Positions 17,783-25,506 of a stretch of 46,571 bases of DNA are shown piece after piece. The notes below the pieces were generated by a model. That model made no database searches and was not told where the DNA came from. It worked only from the letters and a program-made list of their open reading frames with translations. This stretch comes from Croceibacterium sp. GTDB taxonomy: Bacteria > Pseudomonadota > Alphaproteobacteria > Sphingomonadales > Sphingomonadaceae. Made by a program: the position numbers and the translations under genes. The DNA lies in assembly GCA_025450635.1 (NCBI GenBank), contig JANWHA010000047.1, forward strand, positions 1-46,571, given 5' to 3'. Position 1 is the first letter of the stretch. Each line of letters begins with the position of its first letter.

Positions 17783-18349
17783 ATGGCAACCAAGCCCGCC
17801 AGCCGCAACTACCGCACGGGCCTGGTGATGGTGCTGGTCGCGCTGGCGATGCTCGGCCTGGGCTTTGCCGCGGTGCCGCTCTACCGGCTGTTCTGCCAGG
17901 TGACCGGCTATGCCGGGACGACCCAGCGCGCGACCGAGGCCCAGGCGATCGACGCCTCGCAGTTCGCCAAGAGCGCCGGCGGCCAGACGATCTCAATCCG
18001 CTTCGATTCGCAAGTCGACCGCGACCTGCCGTGGACCTTCAAGCCGCTGCAGACCACCCACACCATCGCCATCGGCGAGCGCGACATGGCGCTGTTCCTG
18101 GCGGTGAACAATTCCGACCGCCCGGTCACCGGCGCCGCCACGTTCAACGTCGTGCCCGAGCAGACCGGCGCCTATTTCAACAAGATCCAGTGTTTCTGCT
18201 TCACCCAGCAGACCCTCCAGCCGCACCAGGCGGTGCGCATGCCGGTGATCTATTACGTTGACCCGAAAATCCTCCAGGATCCCGATGCCAAGGATGTCCA
18301 GCAGATCACCTTGAGCTATACCTTCCACGAGGTGAAAAAACAGGGCTAG
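17783..18349 (+). CDS. ctaG: cytochrome c oxidase assembly protein CtaG/Cox11
   Basis: Cox11 delivers copper to the CuB site of subunit I. The 188-residue protein has one N-terminal membrane helix (VMVLVALAMLGLGFAAVPLY), a conserved Cys38 right after it (LFCQVTGYAG), and the immunoglobulin-like copper domain with NKIQCFCFTQQ (Cys137 and Cys139, the copper ligands) and VIYYVDP. It is oriented with the domain in the periplasm. It lies 3 bases after the small membrane gene and 68 bases before ctaE. Confidence 0.97.
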   Translation: MATKPASRNYRTGLVMVLVALAMLGLGFAAVPLYRLFCQVTGYAGTTQRATEAQAIDASQFAKSAGGQTISIRFDSQVDRDLPWTFKPLQTTHTIAIGERDMALFLAVNNSDRPVTGAATFNVVPEQTGAYFNKIQCFCFTQQTLQPHQAVRMPVIYYVDPKILQDPDAKDVQQITLSYTFHEVKKQG

Positions 18350-18417
18350 CAGGCTCTGGACCAAGCCGGGTGAGGCCATTAAGGGCTTCACAAACAAGGA
18401 TCAGGAAGCGCGTCATC

Positions 18418-19239
18418 ATGGCCGGTGCCAAGAACCACCAATACCACATCCTGCCCCCCAGCATCTGGCCGCTGATCGGGGCCGCCTCGGCGCTGGCGTT
18501 CACCAGCGGCATGGTGCTGTTCATGCACTCGATCGCCAACTGGCCGATCGTCCTCGGCCTCGGCATCATGGGCATCATCGCGACGTTCTTCGGCTGGTTC
18601 TCGAAGGTAATCAGCGAAGCGCAGCACGGCGATCATACGCCGGTGGTGCAGCTGCACCTGCGCTATGGGATGATCCTGTTCATCGCTTCGGAAGTGATGT
18701 TCTTCGTCGGCTGGTTCTGGAGCTGGTTCGACTTCGCGCTGTTCCCCAACCAGCTGGCCGACGTGATCGGCGGGGTGTTCCCGCCCAAGGCGATCAAGGA
18801 GGTGATGAACCCGTTCGATCTGCCGCTGCTCAACACGCTGATCCTGCTGTGCTCGGGCACCACCGTCACCTGGGCGCATCACTGCCTTATTCATGGGGAT
18901 CGCAAGGGCCTCAGGCAGGGCCTGTGGCTGACCATCCTGCTTGGCCTCATGTTCACCAGCGTCCAGGCTTACGAATACGCCCACGCTCCGTTCGGCTTCG
19001 GCAAGAACACCTACGGTTCCGCCTTCTTCATGGCGACGGGCTTCCACGGTTTCCACGTGATCATCGGGACGACGTTCCTGATCGTGTGCCTGATCCGCGC
19101 CTACAAAGGCCACTTCACCCCGCGCCAGCACTTCGGCTTCGAAGCGGCGGCGTGGTACTGGCACTTCGTCGACGTGGTGTGGCTGTTCCTGTTCGTGGTG
19201 GTTTACGTCTGGGGCGGCTGGGGCGCCGTTTACGAATAA
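18418..19239 (+). CDS. ctaE: cytochrome c oxidase subunit III
   Basis: The 273-residue seven-helix subunit III stabilises the oxidase core and supports proton uptake. Recognisable parts are HQYHILPPSIWPL at the N-terminus, LRYGMILFIASEVMFFVGWFW (cited in part) containing the conserved Glu, GTTVTWAHH, TGFHGFHV and WYWHFVDVVWLFLF at the C-terminus. ATG 18418 has AGGAAG about 10 bases upstream and was chosen over longer frames. A 68-base gap separates it from ctaG. DUF983 begins 5 bases after its stop. Confidence 0.97.
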   Translation: MAGAKNHQYHILPPSIWPLIGAASALAFTSGMVLFMHSIANWPIVLGLGIMGIIATFFGWFSKVISEAQHGDHTPVVQLHLRYGMILFIASEVMFFVGWFWSWFDFALFPNQLADVIGGVFPPKAIKEVMNPFDLPLLNTLILLCSGTTVTWAHHCLIHGDRKGLRQGLWLTILLGLMFTSVQAYEYAHAPFGFGKNTYGSAFFMATGFHGFHVIIGTTFLIVCLIRAYKGHFTPRQHFGFEAAAWYWHFVDVVWLFLFVVVYVWGGWGAVYE

Positions 19240-19243
19240 TCCG

Positions 19244-19648
19244 ATGCCGGAGCGGCCGGACTCGGCGAAGCCTGTCCTGAGCTCTGTCGAAGGAGGGCAG
19301 CCCCCGCTCCGCGAGGCTGCCCTTTTCGGTCTTTGCCCACGATGCGGGGCAAGGACTTTGTTCGCCGGCTGGACCGCCTTCGCGCCAAGCTGCAACGCCT
19401 GCGGACTGGAGTTCCACAAGTTCAACGTCGGCGACGGGGCGGCGGCGTTCGTGACGATGGTCGTCGGCGGGATCGTCATGATCCTGGTGATCGTTGTCCA
19501 ACTCGTCGCCGATCCACCCTGGTGGGTGCACCTTCTGCTGTGGATCCCGGTGACGACGTTCGGCGTGATCGGCGCGCTGCGGGTGGCCAAGGCGGCGCTC
19601 CTGTGGTCCGAATTCCGCCAGAAGACCGGCGAGGCCGGGCGCCAGTGA
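19244..19648 (+). CDS. DUF983 family membrane protein with an in-frame repeat insert
   Basis: The 134-residue protein has the zinc-ribbon-like block GLCPRCGARTLFAGW and CNACGLEF (four Cys) followed by two membrane helices (AAFVTMVVGGIVMILVIVVQ and WVHLLLWIPVTTFGVIG), which defines DUF983. The family commonly sits in oxidase clusters of alphaproteobacteria, and its precise role is unknown. Its N-terminal region before GLCPRC (SAKPVLSSVEGG) is encoded by a palindromic repeat rather than by family sequence (see 19267-19293). The stop overlaps the SURF1 GTG start (GTGA). Confidence 0.9.
   Translation: MPERPDSAKPVLSSVEGGQPPLREAALFGLCPRCGARTLFAGWTAFAPSCNACGLEFHKFNVGDGAAAFVTMVVGGIVMILVIVVQLVADPPWWVHLLLWIPVTTFGVIGALRVAKAALLWSEFRQKTGEAGRQ
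19267..19293. repeat. REP-like palindromic element inside the DUF983 gene
   Basis: GAAGCCTGTCCTGAGCTCTG, continuing into TCGAAGG, matches the widespread dispersed bacterial repeat whose translation gives PVLSSVEG in this frame. Inverted pieces (CCTGTCCTGAG against CTCTGTCGAAGG) give it hairpin character. It is read through in frame, adding a dozen unrelated residues to the N-terminus of the protein. Confidence 0.7.
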
Positions 19649-20238
19649 CGCGGAAGGTTCCGATCGTCTCGACGATCGTCGTGCTTGCCGCGTGCGGTCT
19701 GATGATATCGCTCGGCGTCTGGCAGTTGCATCGCAAGACGTGGAAGGAAGGCCTGATCGCGCGCTATCAGGCCGCCGAGGCGAACAACGCCGAGGTGCCG
19801 TGGCCGCTGTCACCCGCCGAATACGATGGTGCCCTCTATCGCCGCAGCCGGGTCAATTGCGCGCAGGTGACGGGCATGGACGCCATCTCCGGACGCTCGG
19901 ACAAAGAGCAACCGGGCTGGGCGCACATCGCTCATTGCCGCTTGCCGCAAGGGGGCACCGCCGATGTCGCGCTGGGCTGGTCGAACGACCCGGCCCAGCC
20001 GCAGTGGCGCGGTGGGGAAGTGACGGGCTGGGTGACCTCGGGCCGCGCGGGCCCCCGCCTCGTCGCCTCGCCGCCGCAGGCTGGACTGGCACAACTCGCC
20101 AGACCCGATCCGAGCGAGCTTTCCGGCACCACGCCAATGGGGCACTTATCCTACGCGTTCCAGTGGTTCGCGTTCGCCCTCACCGCGCTGGTGATTTACG
20201 CGCTGGCGTTGCGCAAGCAGTGGCGCGGAGGGCGCTGA
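19645..20238 (+). CDS. SURF1 family cytochrome oxidase biogenesis protein
   Basis: SURF1 assists haem a3 insertion into the oxidase. The 197-residue protein, begun by GTG 19645 overlapping the DUF983 stop, has a first membrane helix (IVSTIVVLAACGLMISLGVWQL) followed by HRKTWKEGLIARY, where the WQL/R-K-x-W-K combination is typical. A periplasmic domain follows, and a second helix (LSYAFQWFAFALTALVIYAL) carries the family's YAFQWFAF motif near the C-terminus. It is somewhat shorter than the usual 220-250 residues. It closes the oxidase cluster; a convergent SRPBCC gene begins one base after its stop. Confidence 0.92.
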   Translation: MTRKVPIVSTIVVLAACGLMISLGVWQLHRKTWKEGLIARYQAAEANNAEVPWPLSPAEYDGALYRRSRVNCAQVTGMDAISGRSDKEQPGWAHIAHCRLPQGGTADVALGWSNDPAQPQWRGGEVTGWVTSGRAGPRLVASPPQAGLAQLARPDPSELSGTTPMGHLSYAFQWFAFALTALVIYALALRKQWRGGR

Positions 20239-20239
20239 G

Positions 20240-20701
20240 TTACTTGTACATCCCCTCGCGCATGTTGATGCCGTGCTCGAGCCACATCTTCAGCGCGGCG
20301 ACCATCTGCGACCAGCCCATGCAATTGCCGTAACTCGCCTTGAGGCCGCCGGGCGTGTCGCGCCAGCCCTCCTCGGCGATCTCGACCTTGGTGCGGTCGT
20401 CGTCGGTCGGCGTGAAGTCGAACGTCACGGTGTTGCGGTATTCGGGGACGTTTTCCTCGCCCGGTTCATTGGCTTTCCATTCGAGCTCGATCCGCTCGTC
20501 CGTCACGACCTTCTTCACCCACACCGGGAAGGCGCCGGGGAAATCGTGAAAGTCCCAGGTGACCGCTGCTCCCTCCTGCAGCCGGCCCTTGGCTCCCCCG
20601 GTCGTGAAATAACGCGACAGTTTCTCGGGATCGGCCACGGCCTCGAACACTTCGTGGACGGGCTTGGCGACGTAGGCGAAAACCTTGAACTTGAGCTCCA
20701 T
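20240..20701 (-). CDS. SRPBCC/AHSA1-like domain protein
   Basis: The 153-residue protein fits the START-related AHSA1 group: it begins MELKFKVFAYVAKPVHEVFEAV (cited in part), continues with PEKLSRYFTTGGAKG, WDFHDFPGAFPVWV, and ends GWSQMVAALKMWLEHGINM, the closing helix of the ligand-binding fold. These proteins bind hydrophobic ligands or act as Hsp90-type co-chaperones; this copy's ligand is unknown. The ATG at 20701 has GGAG about 8 bases upstream. It lies antisense between the oxidase cluster and thrC, convergent with the SURF1 gene and divergent from thrC. Confidence 0.9.
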   Translation of the reverse strand: MELKFKVFAYVAKPVHEVFEAVADPEKLSRYFTTGGAKGRLQEGAAVTWDFHDFPGAFPVWVKKVVTDERIELEWKANEPGEENVPEYRNTVTFDFTPTDDDRTKVEIAEEGWRDTPGGLKASYGNCMGWSQMVAALKMWLEHGINMREGMYK

Positions 20702-20819
20702 ATGCACGCTCCTATCGTACAGCCGCTGTAGCGGTCGGGCGCCGGCGAAGCAAAAGCGCACGCAGCCGTAGCCCCGATTGCTTGCCCGGCGCCCGCGCCC
20801 CGGCTAACCGCCGCACCGG

Positions 20820-22223
20820 ATGGATTACGTCTCGACCCGCGGCAGCGCTCCGGCGCTCGACTTCGAAGGCGCGACGCTGGCGGGGCTGGCGGCGGACGGC
20901 GGGCTGTATGTACCGCGCGAATGGCCCACGTTCAGGCTCGACGAAATCGTCGCCATGCGCCGGCTGCCGTATCCGGAACTCGCCGCGCGGGTGATGCAGT
21001 CGTTCGTCGGCGACTGCCTGACGCCCCAGCGCCTGCGTGAGTTGTGCGAACAAGCCTACGCCCGGTTCGCCCATGTCGCCGTCACCCCGCTGACCCAGCT
21101 CGACGAGCGCAACTGGCTGCTCGAGCTGTTCCACGGGCCCACGCTCGCCTTCAAGGACGTGGCGCTGCAACTCCTCGGCCTGCTGTTCGAGGAGTTCCTC
21201 TCCCGTCGCGACGAACGCCTGACCATCGTCGGTGCGACCAGCGGCGACACCGGCAGCGCGGCGATCGACGCAGTCGCCGGGCGCGAGCGGATCGACATCT
21301 TCATGCTCCACCCGAAAGGCCGCGTGAGCGACGTCCAGCGCCGGCAGATGACCACGGTCAAGGCGCCCAACGTCTACAACATCGCCATCGACGGCAGCTT
21401 CGACGATGCCCAGGCGATGGTGAAACGGATGTTCGGGGACGCGAACATGACCGGGCGCTTCCGCATCAGCGCGGTCAATTCGATCAACTGGGCCCGGCTG
21501 ATGGCGCAGGTGGTGTATTACTTCGCCGCCGCGCTGCAGCTCGGCGGGCCGGAGCGCAAGGTCGCCTTCAGCGTGCCGACCGGCAATTTCGGCGACGTGT
21601 TCGCGGGGCACGTCGCCGCCAGGATGGGATTGCCGATCCAGCGGCTTATCGTCGCTACGAATGTCAACGATATCCTCCACCGCGCGCTGTCCGCGGGCGA
21701 CTACTCGGCGGGCGAGGTTACGCCGACCGCCGCGCCGTCGATGGACATCCAGGTGAGTTCGAACTTCGAGCGGCTGCTGTTCGACGTCGGCGGACGCGAC
21801 GGTGCCGCGCTCGCCGAGCAGATGCGAGGCTTCGAGACCACAAAGGCGATGCGCCTGACCAACGCCCAGCGCGAAGGGGCGGCGGCGCTGTTCGCCAGCG
21901 CCCGCGGCGACGCCGGCCAGATGAGCCAGGCGATGCGCTGGGCCTGGGAGCATTGCGACGGCGAGGTGATCGATCCCCACACCGCCATCGGCCTCCACGC
22001 CGCGCGCGAAGCCGACCTGCCGGCGGATGTCCCAATCGTCACCCTGGCCACCGCGCACCCGGCCAAGTTCCGCGACGCCGTCGAACGCGCCACCGGCGTG
22101 CGCCCGGCGCTGCCGCCGCGCGTCGGCGACCTGTTCGAGCGCGACGAGCGGTACGTCGAACTGCCCGGCGACTACGCCGCCATCGCCGCCTACGTCGCCG
22201 AGCACGCGACGCCCAGCCGCTGA
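20820..22223 (+). CDS. thrC: threonine synthase
   Basis: ThrC converts O-phosphohomoserine to threonine with PLP. The 467-residue protein starts MDYVSTRGSAPALDF and has the PLP lysine in FHGPTLAFKDVALQLLG (Lys112), the phosphate-binding GATSGDTGSAA, SINWARLMAQVVYYF, and VPTGNFGDVFAGH. Length and motifs match the long (fungal/proteobacterial) type. It follows a 118-base divergent gap containing no convincing promoter I could pick. The stop TGA overlaps the methyltransferase ATG (TGATG), indicating coupling. Confidence 0.97.
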   Translation: MDYVSTRGSAPALDFEGATLAGLAADGGLYVPREWPTFRLDEIVAMRRLPYPELAARVMQSFVGDCLTPQRLRELCEQAYARFAHVAVTPLTQLDERNWLLELFHGPTLAFKDVALQLLGLLFEEFLSRRDERLTIVGATSGDTGSAAIDAVAGRERIDIFMLHPKGRVSDVQRRQMTTVKAPNVYNIAIDGSFDDAQAMVKRMFGDANMTGRFRISAVNSINWARLMAQVVYYFAAALQLGGPERKVAFSVPTGNFGDVFAGHVAARMGLPIQRLIVATNVNDILHRALSAGDYSAGEVTPTAAPSMDIQVSSNFERLLFDVGGRDGAALAEQMRGFETTKAMRLTNAQREGAAALFASARGDAGQMSQAMRWAWEHCDGEVIDPHTAIGLHAAREADLPADVPIVTLATAHPAKFRDAVERATGVRPALPPRVGDLFERDERYVELPGDYAAIAAYVAEHATPSR

Positions 22224-23185
22224 TGGCTGATCTCGCCGGGCAGTCGCTGATCATGGCGGGCGAAGGCTGGGCGGATTACGGCCTCGTCGACAGCGGCGGC
22301 GGCCGCAAGCTCGAGCGCTATGGCCTCTATCGCTTCATCCGCCCCGAGCCGCAGGCGCTTTGGTCGCCGCGCTTCGCGCAATGGAACGCCGATGGCGAGT
22401 TCGTCCCCGGATCGGACGAGGAAGGCGGAGGCCGCTGGCAGTTCGCCCGCAAAGTGCCGGCCGAGGGCTGGCCACTCGCCTGGAACGACGTCCGCTTCAC
22501 TGCCCAGTGCACGCCGTTCCGCCATCTCGGCTTCTTCCCCGACATGGCGCCGGTGTGGGAATGGATGCGCGAGCGACTTTCTCCCCTGCCGCTTGCGGGA
22601 GGGGTCGGGGGAGGGCCAGGGAGCGGCGCCGTTCCCGCCCCCAGCCCCTCCCGCAAGCGGGAGGGGGCTATGAGCACCCTCAACCTGTTCGGCTACACCG
22701 GCGTCGGCACCCTGGCCCTCAGCCGATGCGGGCCCGTCACCCATGTCGATGCCAGCAAGAAGTCGGTCGCCCAGGCGCGCGAGAACGCCGCGCTATCGGG
22801 TATGGCGGAGCGCCCGATCCGCTGGCTGGTCGACGACGCGGCCAAGTTCGCCGCGCGGGAGGTGCGCCGCGGCAACCGCTATGACGGAATCATCCTCGAT
22901 CCGCCGAAGTTCGGCCGCGGCCCTGCCAACGAGACCTGGCGTCTCGAGGAAGGCCTGGCTTCGCTGATAACGGACTGCCGGCGGCTGCTCGATGCGAACA
23001 GCCGCTTCCTGTTCCTGACCGTCTATGCCGTGCGGATGAGCAGCCTGGCGCTTGCCGGGTTGCTGGCCGAGCATTTCGCGGACCTGCCCGGCACGATCGA
23101 GCATGGCGAGCTGGCGATCGCTGAAGAAGGTGAAGCCTCGCGTTTGCTGCCGACGGCCATTTTCGCCCGCTGGTCGGGCGATTGA
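22223..23185 (+). CDS. RlmI-like class I SAM-dependent methyltransferase with an in-frame palindromic insert
   Basis: The 320-residue protein resembles the class I SAM methyltransferases related to RlmI/YccW, which modify rRNA. The SAM-binding motif is NLFGYTGVGTLALSRCG followed by VTHVDASKKSVAQARENA, and the catalytic motif is YDGIILDPPKFGRG. The region preceding it (RHLGFFPDMAPVWEWM) matches the family, but between this and NLFGYTG lies a Pro/Gly-rich stretch (about residues 120-151) encoded by a palindromic repeat that has no counterpart in relatives. The frame remains open, so the protein may still be functional with a loop inserted. It is coupled to thrC by a one-base overlap. Confidence 0.88.
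   Translation: MADLAGQSLIMAGEGWADYGLVDSGGGRKLERYGLYRFIRPEPQALWSPRFAQWNADGEFVPGSDEEGGGRWQFARKVPAEGWPLAWNDVRFTAQCTPFRHLGFFPDMAPVWEWMRERLSPLPLAGGVGGGPGSGAVPAPSPSRKREGAMSTLNLFGYTGVGTLALSRCGPVTHVDASKKSVAQARENAALSGMAERPIRWLVDDAAKFAAREVRRGNRYDGIILDPPKFGRGPANETWRLEEGLASLITDCRRLLDANSRFLFLTVYAVRMSSLALAGLLAEHFADLPGTIEHGELAIAEEGEASRLLPTAIFARWSGD
22589..22660. repeat. palindromic repeat in the methyltransferase gene
   Basis: CCGCTTGCGGGAGGGG at 22589-22604 is the exact inverse of CCCCTCCCGCAAGCGG at 22645-22660, a perfect 16-base inverted repeat; with one mismatch it extends several more bases outward. The 40-base G-rich centre completes an element of about 80 bases with the look of dispersed 'LPLAGGVGG' repeats known in translated alphaproteobacterial genomes. 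It can form a long hairpin in the mRNA. Confidence 0.8.
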
Positions 23186-23311
23186 CTGCGTGGATGCTGT
23201 CGCTTGCCTGTAAGCGTCGAAATCGTGGACTTTTTTCGGAACTGTCGATGCCCGCGCACCGTTCGTTAAGCAGGGCGGAAAAGTCCGTCAGGCCTTGAGA
23301 AAGAACCAACC

Positions 23312-23584
23312 ATGCAACCGCTGGACCGCCTGAAGAGCCGCGACAGCGCTTTGCCGAACCGCGCCGACGATCTTCCCTCGGCGGAGATCGTCTGGCTGGA
23401 GGATTGGCGCCGCCGGAATCGCCAGCCCGGCGTCCCCACGCGCCAAAGGCCGCGGTCGCGGGCGCCGTCGGCGCGTGGCCCGCGTCATTTGGTGCCCATC
23501 GAGGTCTGGCTGATCCTGCTGATCGTATTCAGCGCCATCGCCGGCGCCATCTTCGCGCTGATGGGCCTCGGCCATCTGCCTTAG
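23312..23584 (+). CDS. small basic protein with a C-terminal membrane helix
   Basis: The 90-residue product is hydrophilic and Arg/Pro-rich over residues 1-60 (RQPGVPTRQRPRSRAPSARG) and ends with a single hydrophobic span (VWLILLIVFSAIAGAIFALMGLG) near the C-terminus. It is therefore likely a tail-anchored inner-membrane protein. I do not recognise it. GAGAAAGAACC upstream could serve as ribosome-binding site. It lies 47 bases before folB. The long minus-strand frame overlapping it has no recognisable features and is taken as a shadow. Confidence 0.65.
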   Translation: MQPLDRLKSRDSALPNRADDLPSAEIVWLEDWRRRNRQPGVPTRQRPRSRAPSARGPRHLVPIEVWLILLIVFSAIAGAIFALMGLGHLP

Positions 23585-23631
23585 GCGCGAAGCGCTGGAC
23601 TTCGGCGGCCCGCGCTGCCATCGGCGCGAAA

Positions 23632-24003
23632 ATGGCCGACAGCCTCTATCTCGAGATCGCCGATTTCGTGCATGTGGTGCACACCGGCATTTATTCCGAG
23701 GAGACCGGCCGCCCGCAGCCGCTACGCTTCACCATTCGCGTCAAGCTGAAAGCGATGCCGCACTACGATCCCGACACCTCGCTCGATGCCAGCAAGAACT
23801 ACATGGACCTCAAGTTCGCCGCCTCGCGGGCGCTCCCGGAAGGCGTGCACTTCAAGCTGATCGAAGCGGTCGCCGAGCACGTCTGCGATACCCTGTTCGT
23901 GCAGGACGAGCGGGTCGAGGAAGTCAGGGTGAAGATCGTCAAGCTAGCTTTGAGCGAGGCCCACGAGCATATCGGCATCACGCTGACCCGCGAGCGGCGC
24001 TGA
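23632..24003 (+). CDS. folB: dihydroneopterin aldolase (FolB-like)
   Basis: FolB cleaves 7,8-dihydroneopterin to 6-hydroxymethyl-dihydropterin in folate synthesis. The 123-residue protein matches the FolB/T-fold length and pattern: VVHTGIYSEETGRPQPLRFTI (cited in part) contains the substrate-binding Glu, DASKNYMDL corresponds to the family's DYxxL region, and VRVKIVKLALSEAHEHIGI holds the conserved Lys near the active site (usually Lys-Pro, here Lys-Leu). It lacks a known N-terminal partner. Its last base overlaps the ATG of the next gene. The assignment is good at family level; residue substitutions leave some doubt about activity. Confidence 0.82.
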   Translation: MADSLYLEIADFVHVVHTGIYSEETGRPQPLRFTIRVKLKAMPHYDPDTSLDASKNYMDLKFAASRALPEGVHFKLIEAVAEHVCDTLFVQDERVEEVRVKIVKLALSEAHEHIGITLTRERR

Positions 24004-24338
24004 TGGCGCAGGCGGTGCTGCGGATCGAGGGCTTGCCCGAAGGGGCGCTCGACGCCGCCGCCCACTTTCATCGCCAATGGCTGCCCAAGGCCCGATCGCT
24101 TCTCGATCTTCCCGCGGTCAAGGAGGATTTGGTGCTCGTCTTCCCCTCCGCAACCTACGACCATCGCGGTTGGCGCCTCGCGGCAGTGCAGGACCTGGCG
24201 CGGGAAGCGGCGCCGATTCGGATCAACGCCATCGTTGGCGACGACGACAAGGCCATCATCGAGAGCATCCAGTGGCTGGCGCGCTCGCCTGGGATCACCG
24301 GACAATTGCTCGCGGTCTCGGCCGCCTGCCAAAATTGA
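24003..24338 (+). CDS. Rossmann-like small protein, C-terminus in a repeat
   Basis: The 111-residue protein has an alternating beta/alpha pattern (DLVLVFPSATYDHRGW, PIRINAIVGDDDKAIIESIQWLARSPGI) suggestive of a partial Rossmann or SDR-like fold, without a glycine-rich nucleotide motif. It overlaps folB by one base, so the two are co-translated. The last codons (CQN then TGA) lie in the first unit of a 20-base-phased repeat (24332-24380), which suggests that the original 3' end was replaced. No function can be assigned. Confidence 0.75.
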   Translation: MAQAVLRIEGLPEGALDAAAHFHRQWLPKARSLLDLPAVKEDLVLVFPSATYDHRGWRLAAVQDLAREAAPIRINAIVGDDDKAIIESIQWLARSPGITGQLLAVSAACQN

Positions 24339-24380
24339 CACCGTGAGCCGCAAAGTGACAAATCCGGAGCGAAAGTGACA
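24332..24380. repeat. three AAA(T/G)TGACA units phased at 20 bases
   Basis: AAATTGACA (24332-24340), AAAGTGACA (24352-24360) and AAAGTGACA (24372-24380) occur exactly 20 bases apart, and two inverted TGTCA copies follow within 30 bases, in the small palindromes CTCTGTCAGAG and AGTTGTCAACT. Phased terminal repeats of this kind are a feature of IS21-type element ends. No transposase is present, so this would be a solitary remnant; a multi-site operator ahead of moaA is an alternative. Confidence 0.6.
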
Positions 24381-24502
24381 TTTCCCCATGGGCTCTGTCA
24401 GAGTTGTCAACTTCGCCAGCAAACGCGCCTGAAAGCTGAACGAAGCGTTGGGCAAGCCGGAATGCGTTGAGTTTGCCCGCGCCACGGCCCACAATAGCCC
24501 CG

Positions 24503-25504
24503 ATGTCTTGCAGCAAGCCCCTCGTCGACGCGTTCAATCGCCGGATCAGCTACCTGCGGCTGTCGGTGACGGACCGCTGCGACTTGCGCTGCAGCTATTG
24601 CATGCCGGAGCAGATGCAGTTCCTGCCGCGCAAGGACGTGCTCACTCTGGAAGAGCTGCACAAGCTGGCGCTCGCTTTCGTGGACCGCGGGGTGACGAAA
24701 ATCCGCCTGACCGGCGGCGAGCCCCTGGTGCGGCGCGACGTGATCGAGCTGGTCCATGCCATCGGCCGCAAGCTGGGCGATGGGCTGGACGAGCTGACGC
24801 TCACCACCAACGGCACTCAGCTGGAGAAGTTCGCCGACGATCTCGCCGCGGCGGGCGTGCGGCGGATCAACGTGTCGCTCGATACGATGGACGGCGCTTT
24901 GTTCGAGCAGCTTAGCCGCCGCGATCGGCTCAATGACGTCTTGCGAGGGATCGCCGCAGCCCGGGAAGCCGGCCTCAAGGTCAAGCTCAACACGGTGGCG
25001 CTCAAGGGCTTGAACGAGGACGAAATCCCGTTCCTTGTCGAATGGGCCCACGCCAACGGACACGAGCTCACGCTTATCGAGGTCATGCCGTTGGGCGAGG
25101 TCGACGGTGAGCGCATTGATCACTACCTGCCGTTGACCGCGGTGCAGGACGCGCTGGACCGGCGGTGGACGCTGACGCCGTCGGATCACCGCTCGGGCGG
25201 CCCGGCGCGCTATTTCGACATCGCCGAAACCGGCGGCCGCGTCGGCTTGATTACGCCGCTGACCAACAACTTCTGCGCCGGCTGCAACCGGGTGCGTGTC
25301 ACCGCTACCGGCCGGCTTTACGCCTGCCTCGGCGGCGCCGAGCAGGTTGACTTGCGCGCCGCCTTGCGCTCGGAAGCTCCCGATGAAAACCTCGCCGCGG
25401 CGCTCGACGAGGCGATGCGAATCAAGCCCGAGCGGCATCACTTCCGCATCGAGCGCGGCGCGGAGCCCGCGCAGCCGCGGCACATGTCCCTCACCGGCGG
25501 CTGA
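24503..25504 (+). CDS. moaA: GTP 3',8-cyclase (molybdopterin synthesis)
   Basis: MoaA rearranges GTP to the cyclic precursor of molybdopterin by radical SAM chemistry, together with MoaC. The 333-residue protein has the SAM [4Fe-4S] motif DRCDLRCSYC (Cys26, Cys30, Cys33), KIRLTGGEPLVR, LTTNGT, and the C-terminal second cluster ligands FCAGC (Cys258, Cys261) and YAC (Cys275). It ends MSLTGG, the double-Gly tail needed for activity. The start at ATG 24503 gives the standard N-terminus; an upstream GTG/TTG frame adds 12 residues. It is followed at 2 bases by moaD. Confidence 0.96.
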   Translation: MSCSKPLVDAFNRRISYLRLSVTDRCDLRCSYCMPEQMQFLPRKDVLTLEELHKLALAFVDRGVTKIRLTGGEPLVRRDVIELVHAIGRKLGDGLDELTLTTNGTQLEKFADDLAAAGVRRINVSLDTMDGALFEQLSRRDRLNDVLRGIAAAREAGLKVKLNTVALKGLNEDEIPFLVEWAHANGHELTLIEVMPLGEVDGERIDHYLPLTAVQDALDRRWTLTPSDHRSGGPARYFDIAETGGRVGLITPLTNNFCAGCNRVRVTATGRLYACLGGAEQVDLRAALRSEAPDENLAAALDEAMRIKPERHHFRIERGAEPAQPRHMSLTGG

Positions 25505-25506
25505 GC

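Noticed and set aside
23186-23311. Terminator after the methyltransferase
   Set aside because: A short stem (CGCTT/AAGCG) exists but the T-run is 12 bases further on and not part of it.
24339-24502. Molybdenum-cofactor riboswitch upstream of moaA
   Set aside because: The gap holds TGACA repeats and two small palindromes but no recognisable riboswitch core.
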